The notes: generated by a model not told the origin, from the letters alone. 64,000 bases of DNA from Streptomyces sannanensis (GCF_039536205.1 NZ_BAAAYL010000001.1:5890001-5954000), one strand, 5' to 3'. Shown: positions 9,356 to 18,570, counted from the stretch's first letter. Numbers and translations: made by a program.

Positions 9356-10360
9356 ATGTCCCGTGCGACGCAGCGCCGCATCGGCTGGACGGCCGCGAGC
9401 GTGCTGCTGCTGCTCCTCGCCGTGCTGCTCAGTCTCGCGCTGGGCAGCCGGCACATCGCCCCGGCCGAGGTCCTGGACGCCCTCCTGCACGGCGGAACGA
9501 GCGACAATGCCCAGGTCGTCCGGACCATGCGGGTGCCCCGCACGCTCGTCGGCGTGATGGCCGGCGTCGCCCTCGCCGTGGCCGGAACGGTCATGCAGGC
9601 CATCACCCGCAACCCGATCGCCGAGCCGGGCATCCTGGGTGTCAGCCAGGGGGCCTCCGTGGGCGTCGTGTGCGCGATCTCCTTCTTTGGGGTGCACACA
9701 CTGACCGGTTACGTCTGGTTCGCGTTCGCGGGTGCGGGGATCGCGGCGGTCGCCGTCTATGTGATCGCCAGCAGCGGGCGCGGCGGGGCCTCCCCGGTCA
9801 AACTCGGCCTGGCCGGTGCGGCGATGAACGCCTTCCTCGCCTCGCTGGTGTCCGGCATCGTCACGACCGACGCCCAGGCCCTCGACGAGTTCCGCTTCTG
9901 GAACGTCGGCTCGATCGGCGGCCGGGGCATGGACATCGTCGGCCAGACCTGGCCGTTCCTGGTGGCGGGGCTTGTGCTGATCGCCCTGATGGCCCGTGGA
10001 CTCGACGCGCTCGCGCTGGGCGAGGACGTCGCCAGGGGGCTCGGCCACAACGTGCCCCTGCTGCGGGTCCTCGGCGCCCTCGGTGCCACCGTCCTGACCG
10101 GCGTCGCGGTCGCCGCCGCCGGTCCCATCGCCTTCACCGGCCTCGCCGTTCCGCACATCGCGCGGGCGCTCGTCGGCACGGACCACCGCTGGGTGCTGCC
10201 CGTGGCGGCGCTGCTCGGGCCGGTGATGCTGCTGGTCGCGGACGTCGTCGGCCGTATCGTCTTCCCGCCCTCGGAGGTGCCGGTGGCCGTCATGACCGCC
10301 CTGCTCGGCGTGCCGTTCCTGATCCTGCTGGTGCGCAGGAAGGCGACGGTGGCGGCATGA
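9356..10360 (+). CDS. FecCD-family iron-siderophore ABC transporter permease (first)
   Basis: A 334-residue membrane permease with about ten hydrophobic spans. FecCD hallmarks: RTLVGVMAGVALAVAGTVMQ, ITRNPIAEPGILGVSQGASV, the FRFWNVGSIGGR loop, and AGPIAFTGLAVPHIAR near the C-terminus. The start at 9356 has AGGGAG upstream; an upstream in-frame ATG at 9278 lies inside the preceding gene and is unlikely. It overlaps the next permease by ATGA (10357-10360), so the pair is co-translated and forms the heterodimeric channel. Confidence 0.92.
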   Translation: MSRATQRRIGWTAASVLLLLLAVLLSLALGSRHIAPAEVLDALLHGGTSDNAQVVRTMRVPRTLVGVMAGVALAVAGTVMQAITRNPIAEPGILGVSQGASVGVVCAISFFGVHTLTGYVWFAFAGAGIAAVAVYVIASSGRGGASPVKLGLAGAAMNAFLASLVSGIVTTDAQALDEFRFWNVGSIGGRGMDIVGQTWPFLVAGLVLIALMARGLDALALGEDVARGLGHNVPLLRVLGALGATVLTGVAVAAAGPIAFTGLAVPHIARALVGTDHRWVLPVAALLGPVMLLVADVVGRIVFPPSEVPVAVMTALLGVPFLILLVRRKATVAA

Positions 10361-11418
10361 CGCAGTCAATCGTGCCGCGGCCCTCCGGGTACGCGGTCGT
10401 CGGAGTCCGGCCCGCGAGCTTTCTTCTGCATCGCAGGGCGGCCGTGGTCGCGGGCGCACTCAGCGCCCTGCTCGCGGCGGCCGTCGTCGCGTACCTGTGC
10501 GTCGGAGAATCCTTCGTCGCCCCCGCGGAGGTCGTCCGGGTACTGACCGGGCAGCCGAGCCCCGACACGCTCGTCGTCGGCACCTTGCGGTTGCCGCGCC
10601 TGGTGGCCGGCCTGCTGGTCGGTGCCGCGTTCGGCATGGCTGGTGCCTTGATCCAGACCGTCGCCCGTAACCCGCTGGCCAGCCCCGATGTCATCGGGGT
10701 GACGCACGGCGCGGGCGCGGCGACGGTCGCCGCCATGACCTTCGGCGTCACCTCGTACAGTGCCCTGCCCTACATTGCGGTCGGCGGCGGTCTCATCGCG
10801 GCGCTGCTGGTCTACGTCTTCGCCTGGCGCAAGGGCCTGCACGCCGGGCGCTTCGTCCTCATCGGGATCGGCATCTCGGTCGCCCTCGGCTCCGTGACCC
10901 AGCTGTTCCTCACCAAGGGCGACCACCTGGTCGCCCAGCAGGCCAAGGTCTGGCTCACCGGCTCGCTCAACGGCCGCGGCTACGACGAGGCCGAGCCGCT
11001 CGCCCTGATGCTCCTCGTGCTGCTGCCCGCCCTGCTGTGGGCGGCCCGCGTGCAGCGCTCGGTGTCGTTCGACGACGACACCGCTACCGCCCTGGGCATC
11101 CGGCTCGGCCGGGTCCGCCTCGGTCTGACCGCCCTCGGTGTCGTCCTGGCCTCCCTGGCGACCGGCGTCGCCGGGCCGGTCGACTTCGTCGCCCTGCTCG
11201 CCCCCCAGATCGCCCGCCGCCTCACCCGCACCGCCCAGATCCCGCTGCTGTGCTCCGCGCTCATGGGCGCGCTGATCGTGGTCGTCGCGGATCTGCTGGC
11301 CCGCAGGATGTTCTCGCCGGTCGAGCTGCCGGTCGGGGTGCTGACCGCGGCGGTCGGCGCCCCGTATCTGATGTGGCTGATCGTCCGTACCCGTAGCCGT
11401 TCCGGAGGCACCGCATGA
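10357..11418 (+). CDS. FecCD-family iron-siderophore ABC transporter permease (second)
   Basis: A 353-residue partner permease. It shows the same family signature in diverged form: RLPRLVAGLLVGAAFGMAGA, TVARNPLASPDVIGVTHGAG, the AKVWLTGSLNGRGYDEAEPL loop and AGPVDFVALLAPQIARRL. About 35 extra N-terminal residues precede the first span. Starts in the ATGA overlap with the first permease and ends in another ATGA overlap with the ATPase gene at 11415. Confidence 0.92.
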   Translation: MTQSIVPRPSGYAVVGVRPASFLLHRRAAVVAGALSALLAAAVVAYLCVGESFVAPAEVVRVLTGQPSPDTLVVGTLRLPRLVAGLLVGAAFGMAGALIQTVARNPLASPDVIGVTHGAGAATVAAMTFGVTSYSALPYIAVGGGLIAALLVYVFAWRKGLHAGRFVLIGIGISVALGSVTQLFLTKGDHLVAQQAKVWLTGSLNGRGYDEAEPLALMLLVLLPALLWAARVQRSVSFDDDTATALGIRLGRVRLGLTALGVVLASLATGVAGPVDFVALLAPQIARRLTRTAQIPLLCSALMGALIVVVADLLARRMFSPVELPVGVLTAAVGAPYLMWLIVRTRSRSGGTA

Positions 11419-12278
11419 GCCGTACGAGCCGACTCACGGCGAACCGACTCACTCTCGCCTACGAAGACCGCACCATCGTCGACCAGCTCGACCTGGAGAT
11501 CCCGGACGGCCGGGTCACGGTCATCATCGGCCCCAACGCGTGCGGCAAATCCACTCTGCTGCGCGCCCTCGGCCGGCTGCTCAGGCCGCAGGGCGGAGCG
11601 GTGCTGCTGGACGGCACCGAGCTCGCCCGCATCCCGTCCCGGCAGATCGCCCGCGCGATCGGTCTGCTGCCGCAGACCCCCGTACCGCCCGAGGGCATCA
11701 CCGTCGCCGATCTGGTTTCGCGCGGGCGGCATCCGCACCAGAAGTGGTGGCAGCAGTGGACGGAGGCGGACGAGAAGGCCATCGGCGAGGCGATGGAACG
11801 CACCGGGACCGCCGAACTCGCCGACCGGCCGGTCGACGAACTCTCCGGCGGCCAGCGCCAGCGGGCCTGGATCGCCATGGCCCTCGCTCAGGACACCGAG
11901 ATCCTCCTGCTGGACGAGCCGACCACCTACCTCGACATCGCCCACCAGGTGGAGGTGCTCGACCTGGTCCGGCAGCTCAACCGCGAACGCGGCCGGACCG
12001 TCGTCGCCGTCCTGCACGACCTCAACCAGGCGGCCCGCTACGCCGACCATCTGATCGCCATGAAGGCGGGCCGGATCGTCGCCCAGGGTCCCCCGGCCGA
12101 CATCGTCACCGCCGACCTGGTCCATGAGGTCTTCGGGCTCGCCTCGGTCGTCGTACCGGATCCGGTCACGGGCGATCCGCTGGTCGTGCCGAGCAGGCCC
12201 TGGCAGCCCCCGAGCGAGCCGGGCACGGCAACGCCGCGGGCCACGGAAAGGGATGCCGCGCCGGCCGGGCAGGCCTGA
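11415..12278 (+). CDS. Iron-siderophore ABC transporter ATP-binding protein
   Basis: A 287-residue FepC/FhuC-type ATPase that powers the importer. Walker A GPNACGKST about residues 39-47, Q-loop in IGLLPQTP, signature LSGGQRQRAW, Walker B ILLLDEPTTYLD, and switch His in VAVLHDLNQAARYAD. The last 30 residues are a low-complexity tail. Last gene of the operon, followed after about 35 bases by a T-tailed terminator. Confidence 0.94.
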   Translation: MSRTSRLTANRLTLAYEDRTIVDQLDLEIPDGRVTVIIGPNACGKSTLLRALGRLLRPQGGAVLLDGTELARIPSRQIARAIGLLPQTPVPPEGITVADLVSRGRHPHQKWWQQWTEADEKAIGEAMERTGTAELADRPVDELSGGQRQRAWIAMALAQDTEILLLDEPTTYLDIAHQVEVLDLVRQLNRERGRTVVAVLHDLNQAARYADHLIAMKAGRIVAQGPPADIVTADLVHEVFGLASVVVPDPVTGDPLVVPSRPWQPPSEPGTATPRATERDAAPAGQA

Positions 12279-12312
12279 TCTCGACCACGCCGCACGGCGG
12301 ATACCAGCAGAG

Positions 12313-12335
12313 ACCCCAGTTCATCTGGGGTTTTT
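12313..12335 (+). terminator. Rho-independent terminator of the siderophore importer operon
   Basis: Stem ACCCCAG (12313-12319), loop TTCAT, stem CTGGGGT (12325-12331), followed by a T-run. The only canonical T-tailed terminator I saw in the window. Confidence 0.85.
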
Positions 12336-12800
12336 CTGTTTGCCGGCCACGCACCGCTCCAGCCCGGGACGCCGACGCCATCACCCGCACGGTCGCGGTC
12401 GTCGCGCAGCTGCGAGACCTGCCGCGGCCAGGACGGCCAAGGACCGGCCCCGTCACCGAGGTCACCTTGCCGAACACGACGGCCGCGCAGCGGGTTCCCG
12501 CGCGCGAGGTCGACGGCAGCCCGCGGCGGTGCTGCGGTGATCAGCACGGATGCCGCGCCGTGAGGGGCCGGCCTGCCGTGCGGGGGGCAATGACCTGCAA
12601 GGGCGGCCCAGAGCGCCGCCACGGCGGCGAGTGCGGCCCAGGCGGGGCTCGCCCCCGCGAAGGAGGCCGCGGCACATCCGGCCAGGGTCGGCGCGAGGGC
12701 CATCAGGGTGAACGGGGGCACCTGCGCGGCAGGTAAGGTCACGCGAACGTGATCACACATGATCGTGCATATGTACGACCAAGGGAGGGGCGGGATCACC
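12336..12800. other. Gap with decayed coding sequence, no intact gene
   Basis: No credible gene. On the minus strand about 12730-12580 reads as an Ala/Leu-rich membrane-like stretch (PPFTLMALAPTLAGCAAASF). It breaks up into out-of-frame fragments further on, which suggests a decayed membrane-protein gene I cannot name. The last 40 bases carry the ribosome site of the next gene. Confidence 0.3.
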
Positions 12801-13322
12801 ATGAGTGACTTCGTGTCCGCCGGGGGCGGCCACCTGGAGCTCGACGAGGAGCGCGGCGGCGAACTGGCCGCGCGCTGGTGGCAGTGGGCGCTGTCGGCGC
12901 CCTGGGAGCGGAGCCCGGTACGCGACGAGACCGGCGAGTTCGCCGACTGGCAGCAGCCCGACGATGTGTGGTTCCTCGCCGGCACGTACGGCGGCCGTGT
13001 CGTACGGCGCTGCTCGATCCCCACCGGCCGGCCCGTCTTCTTCCCCGTCGTCAACACCCAGCGCCCGCAGAGCCTGCTCCAGCGCGAGCCGATGGTGCTG
13101 GAGGTCGCCGGGGCCAAGGTGTTCCTCAACGCTCTCCCGCTGCCGATCCGGGAGTTCACCTCACCGCCGTTCCGGGCAGAGGAGAAAAGGCGTGTGGCCT
13201 GGGGCTTGTGGTGCGCCTTCGAACCGCTGCCCGCCGGACAGTACGTCGTCGAGATCAAGGCCATGACGTCCGGCGGCTTCCGGGTGGACACGACGTATCA
13301 CCTGACGGTCACGGACGACTGA
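12801..13322 (+). CDS. Conserved hypothetical protein (WWxWAL / DVWFLAGTYGG family)
   Basis: A 173-residue soluble protein. The ATG at 12801 has GGGAGGGGCGGG upstream; an in-frame ATG at 12759 has no such site. Recognisable conserved blocks are RWWQWALSAPWERSPVRDET, QPDDVWFLAGTYGGRVVRRC and IPTGRPVFFPVVNTQ, then a beta-rich C-terminal half ending YVVEIKAMTSGGFRVDTTYH. These recur in bacterial hypothetical proteins, often secreted ones, but this copy has no signal peptide. I know no established function. Confidence 0.75.
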   Translation: MSDFVSAGGGHLELDEERGGELAARWWQWALSAPWERSPVRDETGEFADWQQPDDVWFLAGTYGGRVVRRCSIPTGRPVFFPVVNTQRPQSLLQREPMVLEVAGAKVFLNALPLPIREFTSPPFRAEEKRRVAWGLWCAFEPLPAGQYVVEIKAMTSGGFRVDTTYHLTVTDD

Positions 13323-13401
13323 GCGAGCCGACCGGATCGGTCCGCCCCCGGACCTGATGCGGCCTGTCCCCATCCCGGCCGCGCCGGACGGACTTCAGGA
13401 C

Positions 13402-13930
13402 ATGACGCGAGCACTGATCGTCGTCGATGTCCAGGAATCCTTCCGCGCCCGCTCCCTGTGGGAGACCATCTCCGACCCGAAGATCGCCCACCAGGTCAAC
13501 CGACCGGTCCGGCTCGCCCGCCGGGCCGGGGACCTGGTGGTGTGGGTGCTGCACAGTGAGCCCGGCAGCGGCGACGTCTTCGACCCTGCCCTCGGCCGCG
13601 TCCGGCTGATGGAGGAACTCGACCGTCAGGACAGCGAACCGATGCTCCACAAGACCTCGCACAACGCCTTCCACCACCAATCTGCAGCAGCTCCTCACCC
13701 CGCACGGCATCCTGGAACTCACCGTCTGCGGCGTCCGCACCGAACAGTGCGTGGAGACCACCACCCGCGTCGCGAGCGACCTGGGCTACCGGGTCACCTT
13801 CGTCACCGACGCCACCGCGACCAACCCCATCCCGCACCGCGACGCCCCTGCCGACCGAAGCATCGCCGACATGCTCGCCGACCCCCGCACCTTGAGCGCG
13901 GAGGAGATCATCAGGCGTACCGAGCTGTCA
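13402..13930 (+). pseudogene. Isochorismatase-family cysteine hydrolase, frameshifted
   Basis: Begins MTRALIVVDVQESFRARSLW (catalytic-type Asp in VDVQ) from an ATG at 13402 and runs to DSEPMLHKTSHNAF. The family sequence then continues in the next frame as TTNLQQLLTPHGILELTVCG VRTEQCVE, containing the nucleophile Cys motif (GV.TEQCVE). The shift lies near 13670, in a CCACCACC stretch, and fits one inserted base. After EEIIRRTEL (about 13925) similarity stops and the next gene begins, so the C-terminus is also lost. A non-functional nicotinamidase-like hydrolase. Confidence 0.75.
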
Positions 13931-13947
13931 CCTACTCTCAATGTGCT

Positions 13948-15321
13948 ATGCACCATCATCCTCACCACTCCCACCGTGAAGCGCTCCATGCTGAGCGGCG
14001 CAGCCTTCGTGAAGCCATACGTGCCCAGCGCACGCTCCTCACGGAGCGCCGCTCGCAGAGGCGGCAAGCCCGACTGGCAGACCAGGCCCGGGAGCGCGCT
14101 CATCGGACGTACCACGACACCCTCGCAGAGGCCGAGCGCACGCTGAGCCGCACACGGGATGCGATCACTGTGCGGCTCCAGGCACTCGATACGAACCGAA
14201 AGCACGCAGAGGCCGAGGCGCTGGGTCTCATACGGAGGCGCTACATCGATGCGGCCCTGCGCAAGCAGTACGTGAACGCGCGGGAACTCAACGGCCTGGG
14301 CGCCATCCTCATCGAAGACCTCAGTGACCGGGGTATCCGCACTGCCGCCGACTTCGTCGGCTTCAGCTGGGGTACGGCCCCGAACGGCCGCGGCAGCGAG
14401 GTCATCTGGATCCGCAAGGCGGGCGGTGGCAGAGTTCACGTGAACGGCATCGGGCCGCACCGGGCCCAGGACCTGGTCCGGTGGCGGGAGTCCTGCGTGG
14501 CCCGTGCGGAGGCCCGCGCCCCGAAGAGGTTGTCCCACGAGGATCGACGCAGGGTCGACGAGATCGTCGAGCAGCAGCGGGCGGATTTGCAGCGCCGCTA
14601 TGTGGCGGCTGGTCTGACAGCCGCGCTCACACGCTTGGCGGCTCGACGGGCTCTGGCGGAGACTCTGGAACAGGCCGAAACAGTCGACCGCGAGTCGGAG
14701 GCCCGGCCGGCGTGGCAGCGAGCGGAGTACGACGCCGCGGTTCTGGCACAGCAAGACGCGCGCCGGGCGGAGCCGGACGCGGAGTACCTGCGTCTCACGG
14801 GGAAGGCAGGGATCCCGGCCGAAGCGAAGGGGGCGTCTGTATCCGGACGTCCTATGGAGCGTGCGGCCGTCAGCAGTTCGGGCGCGGAATATCCACGTCT
14901 CGCAGGGAGGGCCGCTAGTACGACCGAGCCGAGCATCGTGTCCGAACCCGGACGTGCGGCCGAGGACGAGGCCGCCGGCCGCCTCGGCACGGAACACCTG
15001 CGCCTGTCCGGAGAGGCCGGAGAGCCGACCGAGGTGAAGACCGACCCCGGACGTCCGGGCATGGTGTGGTGGGTGCCCGTCCTGCTCTTCGGAAACTGGG
15101 CACGGCTCGACAACGGCGGAGCCATGGGGGCTCCCCCGTCCGTTCAGCAGACCCTGGCCGCGATGAACCTCATCGTGGCGTTGGTCCTGTTGACCATGTG
15201 GGGACGCCGGAAATGGGCCTGGAGGCGCAGTCGGACGGCGCTGCCCATGCCTCGCGCCGCCCGACGGGCCGCGTGGGTGTGGTTCTTCTGCGTCATGGCC
15301 GTGGGGACCTACTACGCATAG
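13948..15321 (+). CDS. Coiled-coil, helix-hairpin-helix and membrane-span protein of unknown function
   Basis: About 457 residues if it starts at the ATG at 13948; no clear ribosome site is visible, so the start is uncertain. Residues 1-90 are a long charged coiled coil rich in Arg/Glu/Ala. A compact domain then includes LGAILIEDLSDRGIRTAADF and, after WIRKAGGGRVHVNGIGPHRA, QDLVRWRESCV. The I-x-G-I-G-P-x-x-A pattern is a helix-hairpin-helix of the kind found in YegI-like proteins. A second coiled coil and a low-complexity acidic region follow, then two hydrophobic segments at the C-terminus (WWVPVLLFG; AWVWFFCVMAVGTYYA). Probably membrane-tethered; role unknown. Confidence 0.6.
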   Translation: MHHHPHHSHREALHAERRSLREAIRAQRTLLTERRSQRRQARLADQARERAHRTYHDTLAEAERTLSRTRDAITVRLQALDTNRKHAEAEALGLIRRRYIDAALRKQYVNARELNGLGAILIEDLSDRGIRTAADFVGFSWGTAPNGRGSEVIWIRKAGGGRVHVNGIGPHRAQDLVRWRESCVARAEARAPKRLSHEDRRRVDEIVEQQRADLQRRYVAAGLTAALTRLAARRALAETLEQAETVDRESEARPAWQRAEYDAAVLAQQDARRAEPDAEYLRLTGKAGIPAEAKGASVSGRPMERAAVSSSGAEYPRLAGRAASTTEPSIVSEPGRAAEDEAAGRLGTEHLRLSGEAGEPTEVKTDPGRPGMVWWVPVLLFGNWARLDNGGAMGAPPSVQQTLAAMNLIVALVLLTMWGRRKWAWRRSRTALPMPRAARRAAWVWFFCVMAVGTYYA

Positions 15322-15853
15322 GCAACACAACGATGCCCTGAGGCCGGGAGGAAGCGTGGGCGCGGCCCGTTCACCCCCGGGGCGAGCTCCGCCTTGCGGT
15401 GCAGGTGGCGGGCGCTGCCGTGATGAAGTGTGTCTCCACGTTGCCGACGACCAGGGCGAAGGTCCGCGCTGCGAAGGCCTCTGCGGAGCCCTGACCGTTG
15501 TACGAGCCCACCGTGTCGGCCCCGACTATCGCATCCAGAGCACAACGTCGGGCCTTCAGTTTCTCCTCGGGGAAGCGTCCGTCGGCACCGAGCGGGATAA
15601 CGGACACCGAACCCGCGCCAGAAGGCGCCGAGGCCGTCCCATCCTGACTGTCGTCCTACATGTCCGACCGGCTCGGAAGCGCCGCACTCGTCTCGGGCGG
15701 GGAGGTTTCAGAACCCCCGCGGGAGGCCGATGCGCAGGGTGAGCCGGCCCGGGAGGCCGCAGTCGACGAGGAACCGGAAGGTGGAATTCCTCAAGAGGGT
15801 CCGGTTGAGCAAGGCGAGTTCCCCGTCGAGAGGGTCACGGTCGAGTCCTTCAG
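15322..15853. other. Gap without a convincing gene
   Basis: Several short open frames exist on both strands, but none shows family features or a ribosome site. A plus-strand frame at 15660-15900 ends in QRELARIHDWLSG and may be the displaced N-terminal helical part of the GreA-like gene that follows. Confidence 0.3.
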
Positions 15854-16270
15854 GTGCGCACAGCGGGAGTTGGCGAGAATCCACGACTGGCTCAGCGGCC
15901 CGACGACCGTTTCGTGGCGCCGGATTTGGCTTCCTACCGCTCCATACGCGCCGAGTTGGCCCGACGGAGGCTTCGGTACGAGCACCGACGAGACTTCTTC
16001 CAGTCATACGTGGGCCACGTCCTGCCCGACCCTTCTGTGACCCAACTGGACAACGTCGTGCCCGGTTGCCTTGTCGTGGTCGTCAGGGATGACCAAGAGG
16101 GCAGGCAGACGTACGAGATCGCGGAGATCCCCAATTCCCGCGCGCAGCGACTCTCGCCCGGATCCAGCCTCGCCGAAACATTGATGTGGCGACGGGTTGC
16201 CGAGCCTCTGGAGTTCATCGGACCAACTGGCGACTCGGTATCGGTGCGGATCTCCCGCATCATCAGCTGA
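15854..16270 (+). CDS. GreA/GreB C-terminal-like protein, possibly frameshifted
   Basis: 138 codons from a GTG without a ribosome site. The C-terminal 80 residues (VVPGCLVVVVRDDQEGRQTY, EIAEI, LSPGSSLAETLMWRRV, PLEFIGPTGDSVSVRI) follow the GreA/GreB FKBP-like domain pattern (transcript cleavage factors that act in the RNA polymerase secondary channel). The expected N-terminal coiled coil is only partly present in this frame (SIRAELARRRLRYEHRRDFF). An upstream helical piece (RCAQRELARIHDWL) lies in another frame, so a frameshift near 15890 is likely. It may be a decayed Gre-like paralogue. Confidence 0.4.
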   Translation: MRTAGVGENPRLAQRPDDRFVAPDLASYRSIRAELARRRLRYEHRRDFFQSYVGHVLPDPSVTQLDNVVPGCLVVVVRDDQEGRQTYEIAEIPNSRAQRLSPGSSLAETLMWRRVAEPLEFIGPTGDSVSVRISRIIS

Positions 16271-16493
16271 AGTAGAGGCGCGAGTCGTTGAGGCGGCGTG
16301 TCGGCGCACCGTGGGCGGCGCCCACGAAGGCTACCGGCCGGATGCCATCGAACCCCCCTGGCGTTCAACGACCCACAGGTATCATTGATCACATCGTCAT
16401 CGCGGCCCGACGGGCTTCCGCTCCGCGTCAGTGGAGTTTCGAAGGACATGCCCCCACCCGCACGAGTCTCTTCGTGCTGCCTGGGGGCTTTCC

Positions 16494-18383
16494 TTGTTGT
16501 TCCGCGAGTCGGCGAAGTCCGTCGCCGCCAAGGCACTTGACACCTCTCTCTTCCTCCACCTGACCGAGCAGTTCGTCCACATGCACGGCTATCGCCCCGG
16601 GCCCTCGGAGGTCCGTTCCTGGGAACGGAGCATCCCCGTCCTGACCTCCGCTCTCAACGAAGCGGGGCTCGGTGAGGTCGAGGTCCTCCTTGAGTACTCC
16701 CTGCCGCTGAACAGCAAGCGCGCCGACGCCGTACTTGCCGGAGTTCACCCCGTCACCGGGGAACCCTCCTACGTCGTGGTCGAACTGAAGCAGTGGAGCC
16801 AGGCCGCCCCGGACGAGGACGACCCGGCCCTCTGCCACGTCGACGCCTATACGCACCCCGTCCTCAACCCCATTGAGCAGGTACGCCGCTACCGCCAGTA
16901 CCTCGTCAACTTCAACGGCGCAGTGGCCAACCACCCCGAGCGGGTCAGCGGGGTTGCCTTCCTGCACAATGCCACCGATTTCGGCGCGAGCGGACTGCGC
17001 GCGATCGAGGTCGACGACCAGGGCCAGCTGTTCACCGGCGGGCGGCGCGGGCAGTTCATCGACTACCTCCGCTCCAAGCTGAGCGACAAACACCCCGGCG
17101 CGCGAGCAGCCGACGAACTTCTCGACGGGAAGACTGCTCCCTCCAAGCAGCTGATGTCCGTCGCTGCCAAGGAGGTGCGCGAACGCCGGCAGTTCGTGCT
17201 CCTCGACGAGCAGCAGGTCGCCTACCGCATGGTCCTCAACGCCGTCGAGAAGGCGAAGCACTCCGACCACAAGGAGGTCGTGGTCGTCACGGGCGGCCCC
17301 GGCACGGGCAAGAGCGTCATCGCACTCCAGCTCCTGGGTGACCTCTACCGGCGGGGAGTGCCGGCGTTGCACGCCACCGGCTCGCAGTCGTTCACCAAGA
17401 CCATGCGCAAGGTCGCAGGTGAGCGCAAGCGCGAAGTGCAGGATCTCTTCAAGTACTTCAACAGCTTCATGACGGCCGAGAAGAACAGCCTCGGCGCCCT
17501 GATCTGCGACGAGGCGCACCGCATCCGCGAAACCTCCGCCAACCGCTACACCCGTGCCGAGCACCGCACCGGCAAGGCCCAGATCGACGAGCTCATCGAT
17601 GTCGCGCACGTCCCGGTGTTCCTTCTCGACGAACACCAGGTGGTGCGCCCCGGCGAGATGGGAACGGTGGCCGAGATCAAGGCGGCAGCCGCGAGACGAG
17701 GCCTGCGCTGCACCGTCGTACCGCTGGACAGCCAGTTCCGCTGCGGCGGCAGCGACGCCTACCTGCGCTGGGTGGTACGCCTCCTCGGCCTGGAGGCGGG
17801 CGGGCCGGTGGCCTGGGACCCCGACGACCGCATGCAGCTGCTGCTTGCCGACAGCCCCGAGGAGATGGAGGCCTTCCTCGAAGCCCGCCGTGCCCAGGAC
17901 TACGGCGCCCGTATGTCCGCCGGCTATTGCTGGCCCTGGTCGCTGGAGCCCAAGCCGGGCGCCCCGCTCCCAGCAGACGTCGTCATCGGCACCTGGGCCC
18001 GCCCCTGGAACCTGCGCGGCGAGCGCGCCATCTCTGGCGCGCCCCCGTCCGCTCTGTGGGCCACCGACCCGGCCGGCTTCGGCCAGATCGGCTGCGTCTA
18101 CACCGCGCAGGGCTTCGAGTACGACTGGTCCGGCGTCATCATCGGCCCCGATATGGTCTGGCGCGGCGACCGCTGGGTCACGGACCGTACTGCGTCGAAA
18201 GACCCGGTGTTCAAGAAGTCCACACCGGACGCGGACGTGGACCGCCTGATCCGCAACACCTACAAGGTGCTGCTGACCCGGGGAATGGTCGGAACGATCG
18301 TGTACTCGACGGACCCGGAGACCCGCGAGAAGCTGCGCGAGCTGGTGGGGGCGGAGCGGGCGGTGGTTCCTGCGGTCCTCTGA
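16494..18383 (+). CDS. DUF2075-family nuclease/helicase-like NTPase
   Basis: About 629 residues from TTG 16494. A TTG at 16497 or a GTG at 16431 are alternatives; the family N-terminus LLFRESA fits the TTGs. The N-terminal about 200 residues hold a PD-(D/E)XK-like pair: Asp in KRADAVLAG (about 77) and YVVVELKQW (about 97-105). Then a superfamily 1-like ATPase: Walker A VVTGGPGTGKSV (about 267), Walker B ALICDEAHRIRET, QFRCGGSDAYLRW, and the C-terminal VYTAQGFEYDWSGVIIGPDM and LLTRGMVGTIVYS. DUF2075 proteins are known as putative nucleic-acid helicases. The nuclease-like start is my reading. Stands alone at the left edge of the defence cluster. Confidence 0.85.
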   Translation: MLFRESAKSVAAKALDTSLFLHLTEQFVHMHGYRPGPSEVRSWERSIPVLTSALNEAGLGEVEVLLEYSLPLNSKRADAVLAGVHPVTGEPSYVVVELKQWSQAAPDEDDPALCHVDAYTHPVLNPIEQVRRYRQYLVNFNGAVANHPERVSGVAFLHNATDFGASGLRAIEVDDQGQLFTGGRRGQFIDYLRSKLSDKHPGARAADELLDGKTAPSKQLMSVAAKEVRERRQFVLLDEQQVAYRMVLNAVEKAKHSDHKEVVVVTGGPGTGKSVIALQLLGDLYRRGVPALHATGSQSFTKTMRKVAGERKREVQDLFKYFNSFMTAEKNSLGALICDEAHRIRETSANRYTRAEHRTGKAQIDELIDVAHVPVFLLDEHQVVRPGEMGTVAEIKAAAARRGLRCTVVPLDSQFRCGGSDAYLRWVVRLLGLEAGGPVAWDPDDRMQLLLADSPEEMEAFLEARRAQDYGARMSAGYCWPWSLEPKPGAPLPADVVIGTWARPWNLRGERAISGAPPSALWATDPAGFGQIGCVYTAQGFEYDWSGVIIGPDMVWRGDRWVTDRTASKDPVFKKSTPDADVDRLIRNTYKVLLTRGMVGTIVYSTDPETREKLRELVGAERAVVPAVL

Positions 18384-18570
18384 CCAGCCGTGCAGGCAGA
18401 GCCGACGACGGCGTTGGACACGGTGGATTTCTTTGCCCCGGGCTGATTTGCGACGTTGGACATCGTGCCGTAGTTGGTGATGCCGGAATTCTCGGGGCGA
18501 CGAAGCGTCAGTCGTTCAGCACCTTGTATGTGTTCCGGATCAACCTGTCCACGTCCGCATCAAGGGGCAG

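Noticed and set aside
12038..13291. Long minus-strand open frame of 417 codons
   Set aside because: It covers the ATPase 3' end, the terminator and the plus-strand gene at 12801. Composition is Arg/Pro/Ala-rich as in antisense shadows, with no ribosome site or domain.
18390..18510. Minus-strand sequence reading ENSGITNYGTMSNVANQPGA
   Set aside because: Looks like part of a small protein, but I could not assign a family or a full gene; left unlisted.
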